Shown piece by piece: positions 1-7,350 of a stretch of 64,000 nt of DNA (the first letter of the stretch is position 1; each line of letters starts with the position of its first letter). The stretch is from Symbioplanes lichenis. GTDB taxonomy: Bacteria > Actinomycetota > Actinomycetes > Mycobacteriales > Micromonosporaceae. The notes beneath the pieces are model-generated. The model was not told the DNA's origin, ran no database searches, and saw only the letters and a program-made list of their open reading frames with translations. The translations under genes and the position numbers were made by a program. Where the stretch lies: contig NZ_JAUZQD010000011.1 of NCBI RefSeq assembly GCF_030709675.1, positions 248,001 to 312,000 of the forward strand, in the 5' to 3' direction.

Positions 1-2
1 CC

Positions 3-293
3 GTCATGGAGGCCGCGCGCCGGGTCGACCAGGAGCCGGGTGACGCCGAGACCAACCGCTGGGTGTGGCGGGCGAAGCTGCTGGCCGGGACGACCGCCGC
101 CGAGGTCGCCGCCTCGATGCTGGAGGCCGCCGGCACCAGCGCGATGCGCCGCGGCCACCCCCTCGAACGTCTTTACCGCGACGCCCGCGCCGGGTCGCTC
201 CAGCCGGCCACCTCCGACGTGTGTGCCGACTGGCTCGGCGTCGAGGCGCTCGGCGGCGACCCGGACAGCGAAGGCGTCGGGCCGAGGTGGTGA
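3..293 (+). CDS. acyl-CoA dehydrogenase, C-terminal fragment (cut by window edge)
   Basis: The reading frame is open at the left edge, so only about the last 97 residues are present. They show the C-terminal helical end typical of acyl-CoA dehydrogenases: a conserved GHPLERLYRDARAGSLQPATS stretch near residues 51-71, followed by a short tail. Family members oxidise acyl-CoA thioesters to enoyl-CoA with FAD; the substrate cannot be read from this end. The stop lies 23 bp before a type III polyketide synthase in the same direction, so the two may be co-transcribed and the dehydrogenase may prepare or modify a CoA substrate for it. That functional link is inference. Confidence 0.7.
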   Translation, partial: VMEAARRVDQEPGDAETNRWVWRAKLLAGTTAAEVAASMLEAAGTSAMRRGHPLERLYRDARAGSLQPATSDVCADWLGVEALGGDPDSEGVGPRW

Positions 294-316
294 AGGCCGG
301 ACAAGAGGAGGCACGC

Positions 317-1384
317 ATGCGGGCAGACGGTCGGGCGGTGATAGCCGGGCTCGGTGTGGCACTGCCGCCCTCGGCGGTTCAGCAGGAGCTGTGGGACGGC
401 TACTTCTCGGACTACTACGCGGCGGGCGGCCGCCGCGGGCTCGCGAAGCGCATCTTCGCGAACTCGGGCGTCACGACCCGCCAGGCGGCGGTCAGCCCGC
501 TGCTCGAGGACATCTCGGACTGGTCGACCGAGCGGCGGATGCGGCGCTACCAGGTCGAGGCCGTGCCGCTCGGCAAGGAGGCGGTCGGTCGCGCGCTCAC
601 CGCCGCGGGGATCGACGCGGACGAGCTGGGATTGCTCGCCGTCTGCTCCTGCACCGGGTACGCCACCCCGGGGCTCGACATCACGCTCGCGCGCGACATG
701 GGCATGTCGCCGAGCGTCCAGCGCCTCTTCATCGGGCACATGGGCTGTTATGCCGCGCTGCCCGGGCTGGGCACGATCGCCGACTTCGCCGTCGCCCGCG
801 GCCGCCCCGCGCTGCTGCTCTGCGCCGAGCTGACCAGCCTGCACCTCCAGCCGCCGGACACCCGCGCGGACATCCAGCAGATCGTCTCCCACGCCCTCTT
901 CTCGGACGCCGCGGCCGCCGTCGTGGTCACGCCGGGCGACCGGCCGGGGTACGCCGTACGCGACGTCGCCGCCCTCACGGACAGCACCACCGCGGGTCAC
1001 ATGACGTGGGACGTCACGGATCTCGGCTTCCGCATGGGGCTCTCGCCGCAGGTGCCCGAGGTGCTGTCGGTGCACGTCCGGTCCTTCACGTCGGAGCTGC
1101 TCGGACGCAACGGGCTCACGACGGCTGACGTGGACGGCTGGGCGGTGCACCCGGGCGGCCCGAAGATCCTCGACGTGGTGCAGGAGCAGCTCGGGCTGGA
1201 CGATGCGGCGATGGCGCCGTCGCGGGAGGTGCTCGCCGCGTACGGGAACTGCTCCTCGCCCACCGTCCTGCTGGTCCTGGAGGAGCTGCGCAAGCTGCCC
1301 GAGCCGCCCGAGCGGGTCGCCCTGTTGGCCTTCGGTCCTGGCCTGACGCTCTACGGCGTCCTGCTGGAAAGGGTCCTACCCTGA
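317..1384 (+). CDS. type III polyketide synthase (chalcone/stilbene synthase-like)
   Basis: A 355-residue thiolase-fold enzyme of the usual size for bacterial type III polyketide synthases, which extend a CoA starter with malonyl-CoA without an acyl carrier protein. The catalytic triad is visible: Cys144 in GHMGCYAA, His278 in WAVHPGGPK and Asn311 in YGNCSSPT, the last distinguishing it from KAS III enzymes. Start chosen at ATG 317 because AGAGGAGG at 304-311 sits 5 nt upstream; the open frame extends further left but overlaps the dehydrogenase. The acyl-CoA dehydrogenase just upstream suggests an alkyl or modified starter. Product is unknown: resorcinol, pyrone or naphthalene-type compounds are all possible for the family. 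Confidence 0.88.
   Translation: MRADGRAVIAGLGVALPPSAVQQELWDGYFSDYYAAGGRRGLAKRIFANSGVTTRQAAVSPLLEDISDWSTERRMRRYQVEAVPLGKEAVGRALTAAGIDADELGLLAVCSCTGYATPGLDITLARDMGMSPSVQRLFIGHMGCYAALPGLGTIADFAVARGRPALLLCAELTSLHLQPPDTRADIQQIVSHALFSDAAAAVVVTPGDRPGYAVRDVAALTDSTTAGHMTWDVTDLGFRMGLSPQVPEVLSVHVRSFTSELLGRNGLTTADVDGWAVHPGGPKILDVVQEQLGLDDAAMAPSREVLAAYGNCSSPTVLLVLEELRKLPEPPERVALLAFGPGLTLYGVLLERVLP
1377..1382 (+). promoter_or_regulatory. leaderless -10 box (TACCCT)
   Basis: TACCCT followed by exactly 6 nt and the GTG at 1389. A transcript started from it would begin at or next to the start codon. It overlaps the end of the polyketide synthase gene. No good -35 was found. Confidence 0.45.
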
Positions 1385-1388
1385 GCGG

Positions 1389-1865
1389 GTGACGCCCCTC
1401 ACGCGTGACCCGGGGCAGATGCGCGGGATCACGTTGTACGCGCTGACGGCCGTGCTCGCGGCCGCCGGCGCGGCGTGGTTCTTCGCGTCCGCGCCGCGCA
1501 TGGGCGAGGACCCGCGGACCGTCGCGGGGCGCGGCGCGCTGGAACTGGTCGTCCCCGACGTGGCCGGGCAGATCCAGGCCGAGACCGTCGTCCTGGCCCG
1601 GGGCGCCACGGCCGAGCGCAACGTGCCGGTGAGCCGCGGCTCCTATGTCCTGGTGGTGGCCTGCACCGGCGCCGGCGAGGACCAGGTGCGGGTCCGCCTC
1701 AGCACGACGACCGTGGACTCGGGGCGGGCCGTGCCGTGCGTCGAGGACCCGGAGCCGGTCGAGCTGGGCACGGCGCTGGGCAGCATGTTCTTCATGTCGG
1801 TGGTGTCGGAGGCCGACGGGGAGACCGTGCTGCGGTGGCGGCTGGTCCGGGCCGGGCCGCTCTGA
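1389..1865 (+). CDS. membrane-anchored protein of unknown function
   Basis: A 158-residue protein with one N-terminal membrane segment at about residues 14-30 (ITLYALTAVLAAAGAAWFFA), then a soluble, probably extracytoplasmic, beta-rich domain with two cysteines that could form a disulfide. No family recognised. It starts 5 bp after the type III polyketide synthase stop. GTG 1389 is preferred because TACCCT lies exactly 6 nt upstream, implying a leaderless mRNA in addition to any read-through; ATG 1419 is the alternative. The position suggests a link with the polyketide synthase, but nothing in the protein shows it. Confidence 0.6.
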   Translation: MTPLTRDPGQMRGITLYALTAVLAAAGAAWFFASAPRMGEDPRTVAGRGALELVVPDVAGQIQAETVVLARGATAERNVPVSRGSYVLVVACTGAGEDQVRVRLSTTTVDSGRAVPCVEDPEPVELGTALGSMFFMSVVSEADGETVLRWRLVRAGPL

Positions 1866-1892
1866 CCTGCCTCTGCCTTCACGCCGGCTTTA

Positions 1893-2657
1893 TCAGAGGC
1901 GGGCGAGGTCGGGCTGGTAGTCGTCGATCGAGGCGGTGCGCGGGATGCGGCGGACCACGGCACCGTCGCGGTTGACGAGGAGGACGGCGGCCGTGCCGTC
2001 GGGGGCGCCGAGCTCGAGGCTGGAGCGCAGCTCGCCGGTGGGGTCGCGCAGGGCCCGGACCGTCTTGCCCTGGGCCTGCGGGGTGTTGCTGGTCGGCGGG
2101 GTCTGGGCGGCCGGCGACGGCGGGGCCGTGGTGACCGTGATGACCGCGATCTCGGGGCGGACGGCGGCGACGGTGTCGGCGACCAGCGTGTCGCAGTCGC
2201 AGCGGTCGGTGAGGAGAACCACAGCCGGGAGATGCCCGCGCAGCGCCATCGTTCCCCCGTCCGGGGAGATCAGCTCCAGGGCGGGCAGCGAGCTCTGCGG
2301 CTCGTCGTCGCTGACGTTGGCCGTGCGCTCGGTCGCGGGATTGCGCGCCGGGCCGGGCCAGGCCGAGGCGAAGAGGCTGGCCACGGTGACCAGCACGGCC
2401 ATCGAGATGATGAGCATGGGCGCGCGCACGCCCGCGGCGCTCAGCCGGTGGAGGAAACGCAGAGCGGGCCGGCCCTCCCAGCGGCTGCGCTGGGCTTCGC
2501 GGCGCAGCTCGGCCCGGACCTCGTCGACCTCGTCGCCGAGCTCGGACAGGTCGTCGGGGACGACGATGACGCCCCACTCCGCGGGGAGGTCGGGCAGACC
2601 CTCCGGGGAACCGCTGTCACCCGGCAGGCCGTTGCCGTTGTCGCTCCGGTTGCCCAT
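1893..2657 (-). CDS. single-pass membrane protein with thioredoxin-like extracytoplasmic domain
   Basis: A 254-residue protein: acidic cytoplasmic N-terminus (about 1-75), one membrane segment near 79-98 (APMLIISMAVLVTVASLFAS) and an outer domain. That domain resembles the AhpC/peroxiredoxin-like fold in its strand pattern (LRGHLPAVVLLTDRCDCDT, later GTAAVLLVNRDGAVVRRI) and carries a CDC pair at about residues 153-155 instead of a canonical CxxC. In this organism group similar proteins are annotated only as hypothetical. ATG 2657 is preceded by a strong purine-rich site (GGGAGGGTGGAGC). It is read away from carD. A redox role is inference from the fold-like pattern and the cysteines. Confidence 0.6.
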   Translation of the reverse strand: MGNRSDNGNGLPGDSGSPEGLPDLPAEWGVIVVPDDLSELGDEVDEVRAELRREAQRSRWEGRPALRFLHRLSAAGVRAPMLIISMAVLVTVASLFASAWPGPARNPATERTANVSDDEPQSSLPALELISPDGGTMALRGHLPAVVLLTDRCDCDTLVADTVAAVRPEIAVITVTTAPPSPAAQTPPTSNTPQAQGKTVRALRDPTGELRSSLELGAPDGTAAVLLVNRDGAVVRRIPRTASIDDYQPDLARL

Positions 2658-2936
2658 GCTCCACCCTCCCCTCTGCCGCAGAGTCTCACGTGCTGCGGGG
2701 ACCTTGGTTCACAGCCTCCCTCAAGCAGGCCACCGGCCGCCAGTGGTGGGCCGTTCCGGTCACTAGCGATAAGCTTGACCTCACAAAGCCACCGCGTCCG
2801 GAATTTCCGACTCGCTGGGTCCAGTTGTCACGGCCTCATCACTCTCGGTTACTGAGGCAGTTTCCGGCCCGCATGTCAAGCGGTAGAAAGACGCCTCACA
2901 TGCCCCCTGAGCTGCACTAACAGTTACGGCCAGGGT
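2658..2936. other. intergenic region between divergent genes
   Basis: About 280 bp, visibly less GC-rich than the flanks, with no convincing open frame. It separates the leftward thioredoxin-like gene from carD and must hold the leftward promoter. CCACC (2730-2734) and GGTGG (2745-2749) form a weak inverted repeat. TTGACC near 2774 resembles a -35 but has no -10 at a sensible distance. Confidence 0.4.
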
Positions 2937-2965
2937 GGGACATCGTCGGCTGAGCGTGTTACCCT
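2937..2965 (+). promoter_or_regulatory. carD promoter
   Basis: GGGACA (2937-2942, four of six matches to TTGACA) and TACCCT (2960-2965, TANNNT type) are separated by exactly 17 bp. The start would fall near 2972, giving a leader of about 20 nt that contains the GAAAGGGG ribosome site at 2975-2982. This is the best two-box promoter in the window. Confidence 0.55.
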
Positions 2966-2992
2966 AGACACAGCGAAAGGGGTTTCGAACCT

Positions 2993-3478
2993 ATGGTTTT
3001 CAGTGTCGGCGAGACCGTTGTTTACCCCCACCACGGGGCCGCACTCATCGAGGCAATCGAGACTAGAACTATCAAGGGCGTGGACAAGCAGTACCTCGTC
3101 CTTCGGGTCGCCCAGGGCGACCTGACGGTCCGCGTGCCCGCTGAGAACGCCGAGATCGTCGGCGTGCGCGAAGTGGTCGGCGAGGAAGGCCTGGGCAAGG
3201 TCTTCGACGTCCTCCGCGCTCCGCACACCGAGGAGCCGACCAACTGGTCGCGGCGTTACAAGGCCAATCTCGAGAAGCTCGCCTCCGGCAACCCGCTCAA
3301 GGTCGCCGAGGTTGTTCGTGACCTGTGGCGTCGCGAGCGCGAGCGTGGTCTCTCGGCCGGGGAGAAGCGCATGCTCGCCAAGGCCCGCGACATCCTCGTC
3401 GGCGAGGTGGCCCTCGCCGAGAAGAGCACCAAGGACGAGGCCGAGGTTCTCCTCGACAAGGTGCTCACCGAGGCCTGA
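2993..3478 (+). CDS. carD: CarD-family RNA polymerase-binding transcription regulator
   Basis: A 161-residue protein, the normal length for actinobacterial CarD. The N-terminal Tudor-like domain (about 1-70) that binds the RNA polymerase beta subunit begins MVFSVGETVVYPHHGA. The basic helical C-terminal domain carries Trp85 in EEPTNWSRRYK, the same position as the Trp85 that wedges the upstream edge of the -10 bubble in the mycobacterial protein. CarD stabilises open complexes at many promoters, including rRNA. It has its own promoter (2937-2965) and a GAAAGGGG ribosome site. carD next to ispD-ispF is a common actinobacterial order. Confidence 0.96.
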   Translation: MVFSVGETVVYPHHGAALIEAIETRTIKGVDKQYLVLRVAQGDLTVRVPAENAEIVGVREVVGEEGLGKVFDVLRAPHTEEPTNWSRRYKANLEKLASGNPLKVAEVVRDLWRRERERGLSAGEKRMLAKARDILVGEVALAEKSTKDEAEVLLDKVLTEA

Positions 3479-3537
3479 CGTACACACCACCACCTCTCAG
3501 CACCGATGAGAATCGTTCACGACAGCGACGATCGACT

Positions 3538-3567
3538 GCCTCACCCGCGCGGCGCGCGATGCGAGGC
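3538..3567. terminator. hairpin between carD and ispD
   Basis: GCCTC (3538-3542) and GAGGC (3563-3567) enclose a CG-alternating core that can also pair. No T tract follows, so it could end some carD transcripts or simply be a structured leader for ispD. Confidence 0.25.
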
Positions 3568-3572
3568 CGGTC

Positions 3573-4355
3573 GTGAATGACCCTCATCACCTGGCCGAGG
3601 ACCGCGACGTGACCGCGCAGCTTCATGCTCGCGGTGACGTCGCGGTCCTTGTTCCGGCCGCCGGCTCCGGGGTCCGCCTCGGCCCGGGTGTGCCCAAGGC
3701 CCTGCGCCTCCTCGCCGGCGAGCCCCTGCTGGTCCACGCGATCCGCCGCGTCGCCGCCGCCCCCTCGGTCCGCCTCATCGTGGTCGCCGCGCCGGCCGCC
3801 GAGGTCGAGGCCGTCCGCGAGCTGCTCGCCCCCGTCGCCCCGGTGATCGTGGTCCCCGGCGGCGCCGAGCGGCAGGACTCCGTCGCCGCGGCCCTCGCCG
3901 CCGTCCCCGCCGACGTCGGCATCGTCCTGGTCCACGACGCCGCGCGCGCCCTGACGCCACCCGAGCTGGTCGAATCCGTCGCCGCCGCGGTCCGCTCCGG
4001 CCATCCCGCCGTCATCCCCGCCCAGCCTGTCGTCGACACGATCAAAGAGGTCGACGCCGCATCCTCGCCCCCGGGCCGAGCCGACGTGGGCTCGGAGCGG
4101 GTGCTGGGCACGGTTGATCGTTCCGTGCTGCGCAGTGTTCAGACGCCGCAGGGCTTCCGGCGCGACGTGCTGGCCGCTGTCCACGCGGCAGCGGTCGCCG
4201 CGCACACCGACGACGCCGGCATGGTCGAGAAGGCGGGCCTGCCGGTCGTCTGCATCCCGGGCTCCGACCTCGCGCTGAAGGTCACTCGCCCGCTCGACCT
4301 GGTGCTCGCCGAGGCTCTCCTGGCTCACGCCGCCGAGCAGTCCGGCCCTCGCTGA
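3573..4355 (+). CDS. ispD: 2-C-methyl-D-erythritol 4-phosphate cytidylyltransferase
   Basis: Transfers CMP from CTP to methylerythritol phosphate, the third step of the MEP isoprenoid pathway. The 260 residues carry the nucleotidyltransferase signature LVPAAGSGVRLG (about 26-37) followed by PKALRLLAGEPLL, the conserved VHDAARAL segment, and the TPQGFRRD motif of the second half. Length is slightly above the usual 230 because of about 20 poorly conserved N-terminal residues; GTG 3573 is the only upstream start seen and has a weak ribosome site, so the true start could be later. ispF follows 82 bp downstream, so the pathway genes are clustered. Confidence 0.94.
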   Translation: MNDPHHLAEDRDVTAQLHARGDVAVLVPAAGSGVRLGPGVPKALRLLAGEPLLVHAIRRVAAAPSVRLIVVAAPAAEVEAVRELLAPVAPVIVVPGGAERQDSVAAALAAVPADVGIVLVHDAARALTPPELVESVAAAVRSGHPAVIPAQPVVDTIKEVDAASSPPGRADVGSERVLGTVDRSVLRSVQTPQGFRRDVLAAVHAAAVAAHTDDAGMVEKAGLPVVCIPGSDLALKVTRPLDLVLAEALLAHAAEQSGPR

Positions 4356-4425
4356 CCTCGCGACCCCCGCAGCTCAGCGCCCGCTCGGCCGTGAGCCGCC
4401 CGGCGTCGGCGGATCATGGGCGCGC

Positions 4426-4431
4426 TAGCCT
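4426..4431 (+). promoter_or_regulatory. leaderless -10 box (TAGCCT) of ispF
   Basis: TAGCCT, then 6 nt, then GTG 4438. It implies that ispF has its own leaderless transcript besides any read-through from ispD. Confidence 0.5.
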
Positions 4432-4437
4432 GGCGCC

Positions 4438-4908
4438 GTGGATCAGCGGATCGGGATCGGTACTGATGTGCATGCCTTCGACCCGGATCGGGTGTGCTGG
4501 GTCGCCGGGCTGATGTGGCCGGGCGAGGCGGGGCTGGCCGGGCACTCCGACGCCGACGTCGCCGCCCACGCCGCGTGCGACGCCCTGTTCAGCGCGGCCG
4601 GGCTCGGGGACCTGGGCAGCAATTTCGGCACCGCCGAGCCGGAGTGGTCGGGGGCGGCCGGCGTCGCCCTGCTGGCCGAGACCGTGCGGCGGGTGCGGGC
4701 GGAGGGCTGGCGCGTGGGGAACGTCGCGATTCAGGTCATCGGCAACCGGCCGAAGATCGGCAAGCGGCGGGACGAGGCGCAGCAGGTGCTTTCCGAGGCG
4801 GTCGGCGCGCCCGTCACGGTGTCCGGCACGACCACCGACGGGCTGGGTCTGACGGGGCGGGGAGAGGGGCTCGCCGCCATCGCGACGGCCTTGATCGTGC
4901 GGTCGTAA
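4438..4908 (+). CDS. ispF: 2-C-methyl-D-erythritol 2,4-cyclodiphosphate synthase
   Basis: Cyclises CDP-methylerythritol phosphate with loss of CMP, the MEP-pathway step two after IspD. The 156-residue protein has the metal-binding Asp10 and His12 in GIGTDVHAF and the third ligand His36 in LAGHSDADV. The loop between His12 and His36 is about eight residues shorter than in E. coli IspF (His10 to His42). The C-terminal TTTDGLGLTGRGEGLAAIA signature is intact. GTG 4438 is fixed by the leaderless -10 box at 4426-4431. IspE, the intervening enzyme, is not in this window. Confidence 0.94.
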   Translation: MDQRIGIGTDVHAFDPDRVCWVAGLMWPGEAGLAGHSDADVAAHAACDALFSAAGLGDLGSNFGTAEPEWSGAAGVALLAETVRRVRAEGWRVGNVAIQVIGNRPKIGKRRDEAQQVLSEAVGAPVTVSGTTTDGLGLTGRGEGLAAIATALIVRS

Positions 4909-5102
4909 ATCGGACATAGGGGTCGTGATCCACGGTTGGTGACGGCGGCCCCGATCACGGGCTGTGCTGGTGCGGCCGGTCCGAAGGTGCGACATCCGGG
5001 CAACGTGGCGTTTCGGGTCAGTCGCCCATAGTGGTGCTTCGGGCTTCAACTCGGGCGTGACCCGCTGTGGCCGCGGGTGGGGTGGAAGTGGCCCGCAGCG
5101 CC

Positions 5103-5108
5103 TACTCT
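5103..5108 (+). promoter_or_regulatory. leaderless -10 box (TACTCT)
   Basis: TACTCT, 6 nt, then GTG 5115. This settles the start of the TPR protein, whose open frame extends 48 bp further upstream. Confidence 0.5.
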
Positions 5109-5114
5109 CGATGG

Positions 5115-6272
5115 GTGTCGAGCGAGCCCACGTCCCAGTTCGAACCCGAGACCACTCCCGAGGAGTATCGGCAGCGTGCCCTGCTCCTGGCCGACCTCGG
5201 CCGCTACGACGAGGCCGCGGGCGAGATAGCGGCCGGGCTCGCCGCGGCGCCGGCTGATTCCGCCCTGCTCACGACCCTGGCCCGGCTGCACGTCGCCGCC
5301 GCTCAGCCCCGGGCCGCCCTGGCCGCCGCCGACAGCGCCGTGGCCTCGGCTCCCGGCACGGTCGAGCCGCTGGTGGCCCGCGCGATGGCGCTCGTCGACG
5401 AGCGGCGCTACGGCGACGCGGCCCAGGTGGCGGGCGAGATCCTGGCCCGGTGGCCGCAGGACGCGGTCGCCCAGCGTACGGGGGCCGCCCTGCTCAGCGA
5501 GTCCCGTAACGGACAGGAGGCGCTCAACGCCGCCTGGAACGGGGTGCGGATGGCGCCCCGCGACGCCGAGGCGCATCTCGTGCTGGCCGTGGTGTCGGCG
5601 CGGCTGCGGTTGTTCGACCTGGCCCAGCGGGCGTACAGCGAGGCCCTCGACCTGGAGCCCACGATCGCCGACGCGCAGCAGGACGTCGGCGTGGTCCGGC
5701 TGGAGCGCCGCCGCTGGGCGCTGGCGCTCGAGGCCCTGGCGGACGAGGCGACGCTCGAAGCCGGCCAGCAGAGCGAGGGCGAGACGAGCCCGGATGGGAC
5801 GAGCCCGGGCGAGACCGAGAGCCGGGAGCCCGCCCCCGCCCCCGAGCCCGGGCCGGCCTTCGACATCATCCGCCCGAGCGTTCCGGTGCTGGACAACTCG
5901 GCCGTCGAGACCGCGGCGCTGCGCCAGGCCGTGCTCTACGGCGCGAACGGCACCATGATCACCGCGGTGCTCAGCGCCGTGATGACGCTGTCCAGCTCCG
6001 GCATCGCCCGCACGTGGGCCGCGATGATCGGCGTCGTGGTGCTGCTGGCGCTCGTGGTCTGGACCAGCCGGCAGGTGCGTCCCGAGCCACTGGGCGCGGC
6101 GCTGGGACGGGTCCGGAGCGAGCGGCCGCGGCTGGTGCTCGCCTTCGGCGCGACCCTGCTCGCCCCGGCGCTGCTCCTCGTCTTCGCCGCGGTGGGCGGG
6201 GTGGTGCCGCTGATCATTGCCCTGGCCCTGGCCGCCGTCGCCGAGCTCTTGGTGCTGACCCAGCGATCATGA
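5115..6272 (+). CDS. TPR-repeat membrane protein
   Basis: A 385-residue protein. Residues about 15-215 hold several tetratricopeptide helical pairs (RALLLADLGRYDEAAGEI, ARAMALVDERRYGDAAQVA and RLFDLAQRAYSEALDLEP are clear units). An acidic Glu/Ser/Pro-rich linker follows (about 220-255). The end has membrane segments: VLYGANGTMITAVLSAVMTL, a pair near WAAMIGVVVLLALVVW, and two more at the C-terminus. TPRs usually bind partner proteins; here they would face the cytoplasm. No partner gene is evident. The stop codon lies inside the first copy of a 26-bp tandem repeat (6264-6341). Confidence 0.75.
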   Translation: MSSEPTSQFEPETTPEEYRQRALLLADLGRYDEAAGEIAAGLAAAPADSALLTTLARLHVAAAQPRAALAAADSAVASAPGTVEPLVARAMALVDERRYGDAAQVAGEILARWPQDAVAQRTGAALLSESRNGQEALNAAWNGVRMAPRDAEAHLVLAVVSARLRLFDLAQRAYSEALDLEPTIADAQQDVGVVRLERRRWALALEALADEATLEAGQQSEGETSPDGTSPGETESREPAPAPEPGPAFDIIRPSVPVLDNSAVETAALRQAVLYGANGTMITAVLSAVMTLSSSGIARTWAAMIGVVVLLALVVWTSRQVRPEPLGAALGRVRSERPRLVLAFGATLLAPALLLVFAAVGGVVPLIIALALAAVAELLVLTQRS

Positions 6273-6341
6273 CAAAGGGAAAGACCCGGCGATCATGACG
6301 GAAGCAAAGACTCGGCGATCATGACGGAGGCAAAGAACCGG
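6264..6341. repeat. 26-bp tandem repeat, three copies, at a convergent gene junction
   Basis: Three head-to-tail units: 6264-6289, 6290-6315 and 6316-6341, with a degenerate partial fourth unit after that. Each begins CGATCATGAC and ends in CGG. The core TCATGA is a palindrome giving TGA on both strands. Because 26 is not a multiple of 3, the three copies put TGA at 6270, 6296 and 6322, one in each frame, and the same on the reverse strand. The TPR gene uses the first as its stop; the leftward kinase gene uses the third. Confidence 0.85.
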
Positions 6342-7350
6342 CGGTCGTGACCGGGGTGGGCCCGGCGGCGGCGAGCTGAGTGCGTACCGAGGGCTCGGCG
6401 GAAGGGTCTCCACCCAGCGCGTCCACCGCCAGGAGGGCCGCACCCACCACCGGCGGCGTGTCCAGGACGGTGATCTCGACGGCGGGCGCCTGGGCGACCG
6501 CACCGGCCACGATCAGGTCGTGCAGGACCGGATGTCGCGCGTGCAGCACGCCGCCGCCGAGCACGAGCGCGTGCGGCCGCGAGAGCAGCCCGAGCCGCCC
6601 GGCCGCCACCCGGTGCTGGGCGAGGATCTCGTCGGCCTGCCGGCGTACCAGGGAAAGCGCGGCCTCGTCCCCGGCCGTCGCCGTGGCGAACAGCACCGGC
6701 GGCAGCGAGAAGAGCCGGTCAGCCGGGATGTCGCCCAGGTGGAGGCCGATGCTGACCTCCTCGACCGTCGCCCGCCCGAAGTGCGCCGCGACAGCCGCCG
6801 AGAGCGCGGTCGGCGCGTCCCGGCCGTCCTCGCCGCGAGCCGCCAGCCGCAAGGTGTGGTCCGCGAGGTCGTGGCCCCCGCCCCAGTCGCCGGAGATCGG
6901 GCCGAGGGCCAGGAACCGCGCGGTCTGCCCGTCAGCCCGGCGCCCGACGCAGTTGGTGCCCGCGCCGCAGACCACGGCGACGGCGTCGGGGCTGGCGGTG
7001 CCCGCGCGAAGCAGGGCGAAGCAGTCGTTGTCGACGATCGTCTTGCGGCCCCAGCCCTGCGCGCCGAGGGCGGCGTGGAGCTGGTCGACCTCCGCGGGCA
7101 GGTCGGCGCCGGCGAGGGAGAAGGCGGCGACGTCGACCGGACCGAGGCCCGCCGCGGCGATCAACGCGCCGAGCCCGCGCACTGTGCCGTCGAGCCCGAC
7201 GACGTGCGGCGACACGGTCGGGCCGCGGAAGTAGCCGGCGACGTGGCCATCGGCCGTACCGAAGACGAGGTCGGTCTTGGAATTGCCCCCGTCGACGGCG
7301 AGCCAGGTCGCCGGGGCCGTCGCGCGCGGCGCGGGTGTCCGGGCTGTCAT
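6319..7350 (-). CDS. N-acetylglucosamine kinase-like protein (BadF/BadG/BcrA/BcrD ATPase family)
   Basis: A 343-residue ASKHA-fold sugar kinase like eukaryotic and bacterial N-acetylglucosamine kinases. The phosphate-1 loop VDGGNSKTDLVF is at about 15-26; the second phosphate region VVCGAGTNCVGR and the GPISGDWGGGHDLADHTL active-site loop follow; the adenosine segment LVLGGGVLHA is near the end. It is the last gene of a three-gene leftward operon; its ATG overlaps the stop of the GH4 gene (ATGA). It would phosphorylate GlcN or GlcNAc released by that glycosidase. Its stop codon is supplied by the 26-bp repeat. Exact sugar is inference from the locus. Confidence 0.82.
   Translation of the reverse strand: MTARTPAPRATAPATWLAVDGGNSKTDLVFGTADGHVAGYFRGPTVSPHVVGLDGTVRGLGALIAAAGLGPVDVAAFSLAGADLPAEVDQLHAALGAQGWGRKTIVDNDCFALLRAGTASPDAVAVVCGAGTNCVGRRADGQTARFLALGPISGDWGGGHDLADHTLRLAARGEDGRDAPTALSAAVAAHFGRATVEEVSIGLHLGDIPADRLFSLPPVLFATATAGDEAALSLVRRQADEILAQHRVAAGRLGLLSRPHALVLGGGVLHARHPVLHDLIVAGAVAQAPAVEITVLDTPPVVGAALLAVDALGGDPSAEPSVRTQLAAAGPTPVTTAGSLPPS

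Noticed and set aside
2774..2802. TTGACC as a -35 for carD.
   Set aside because: No TANNNT box at a workable distance; the pair at 2937-2965 with a 17-bp spacer is better.
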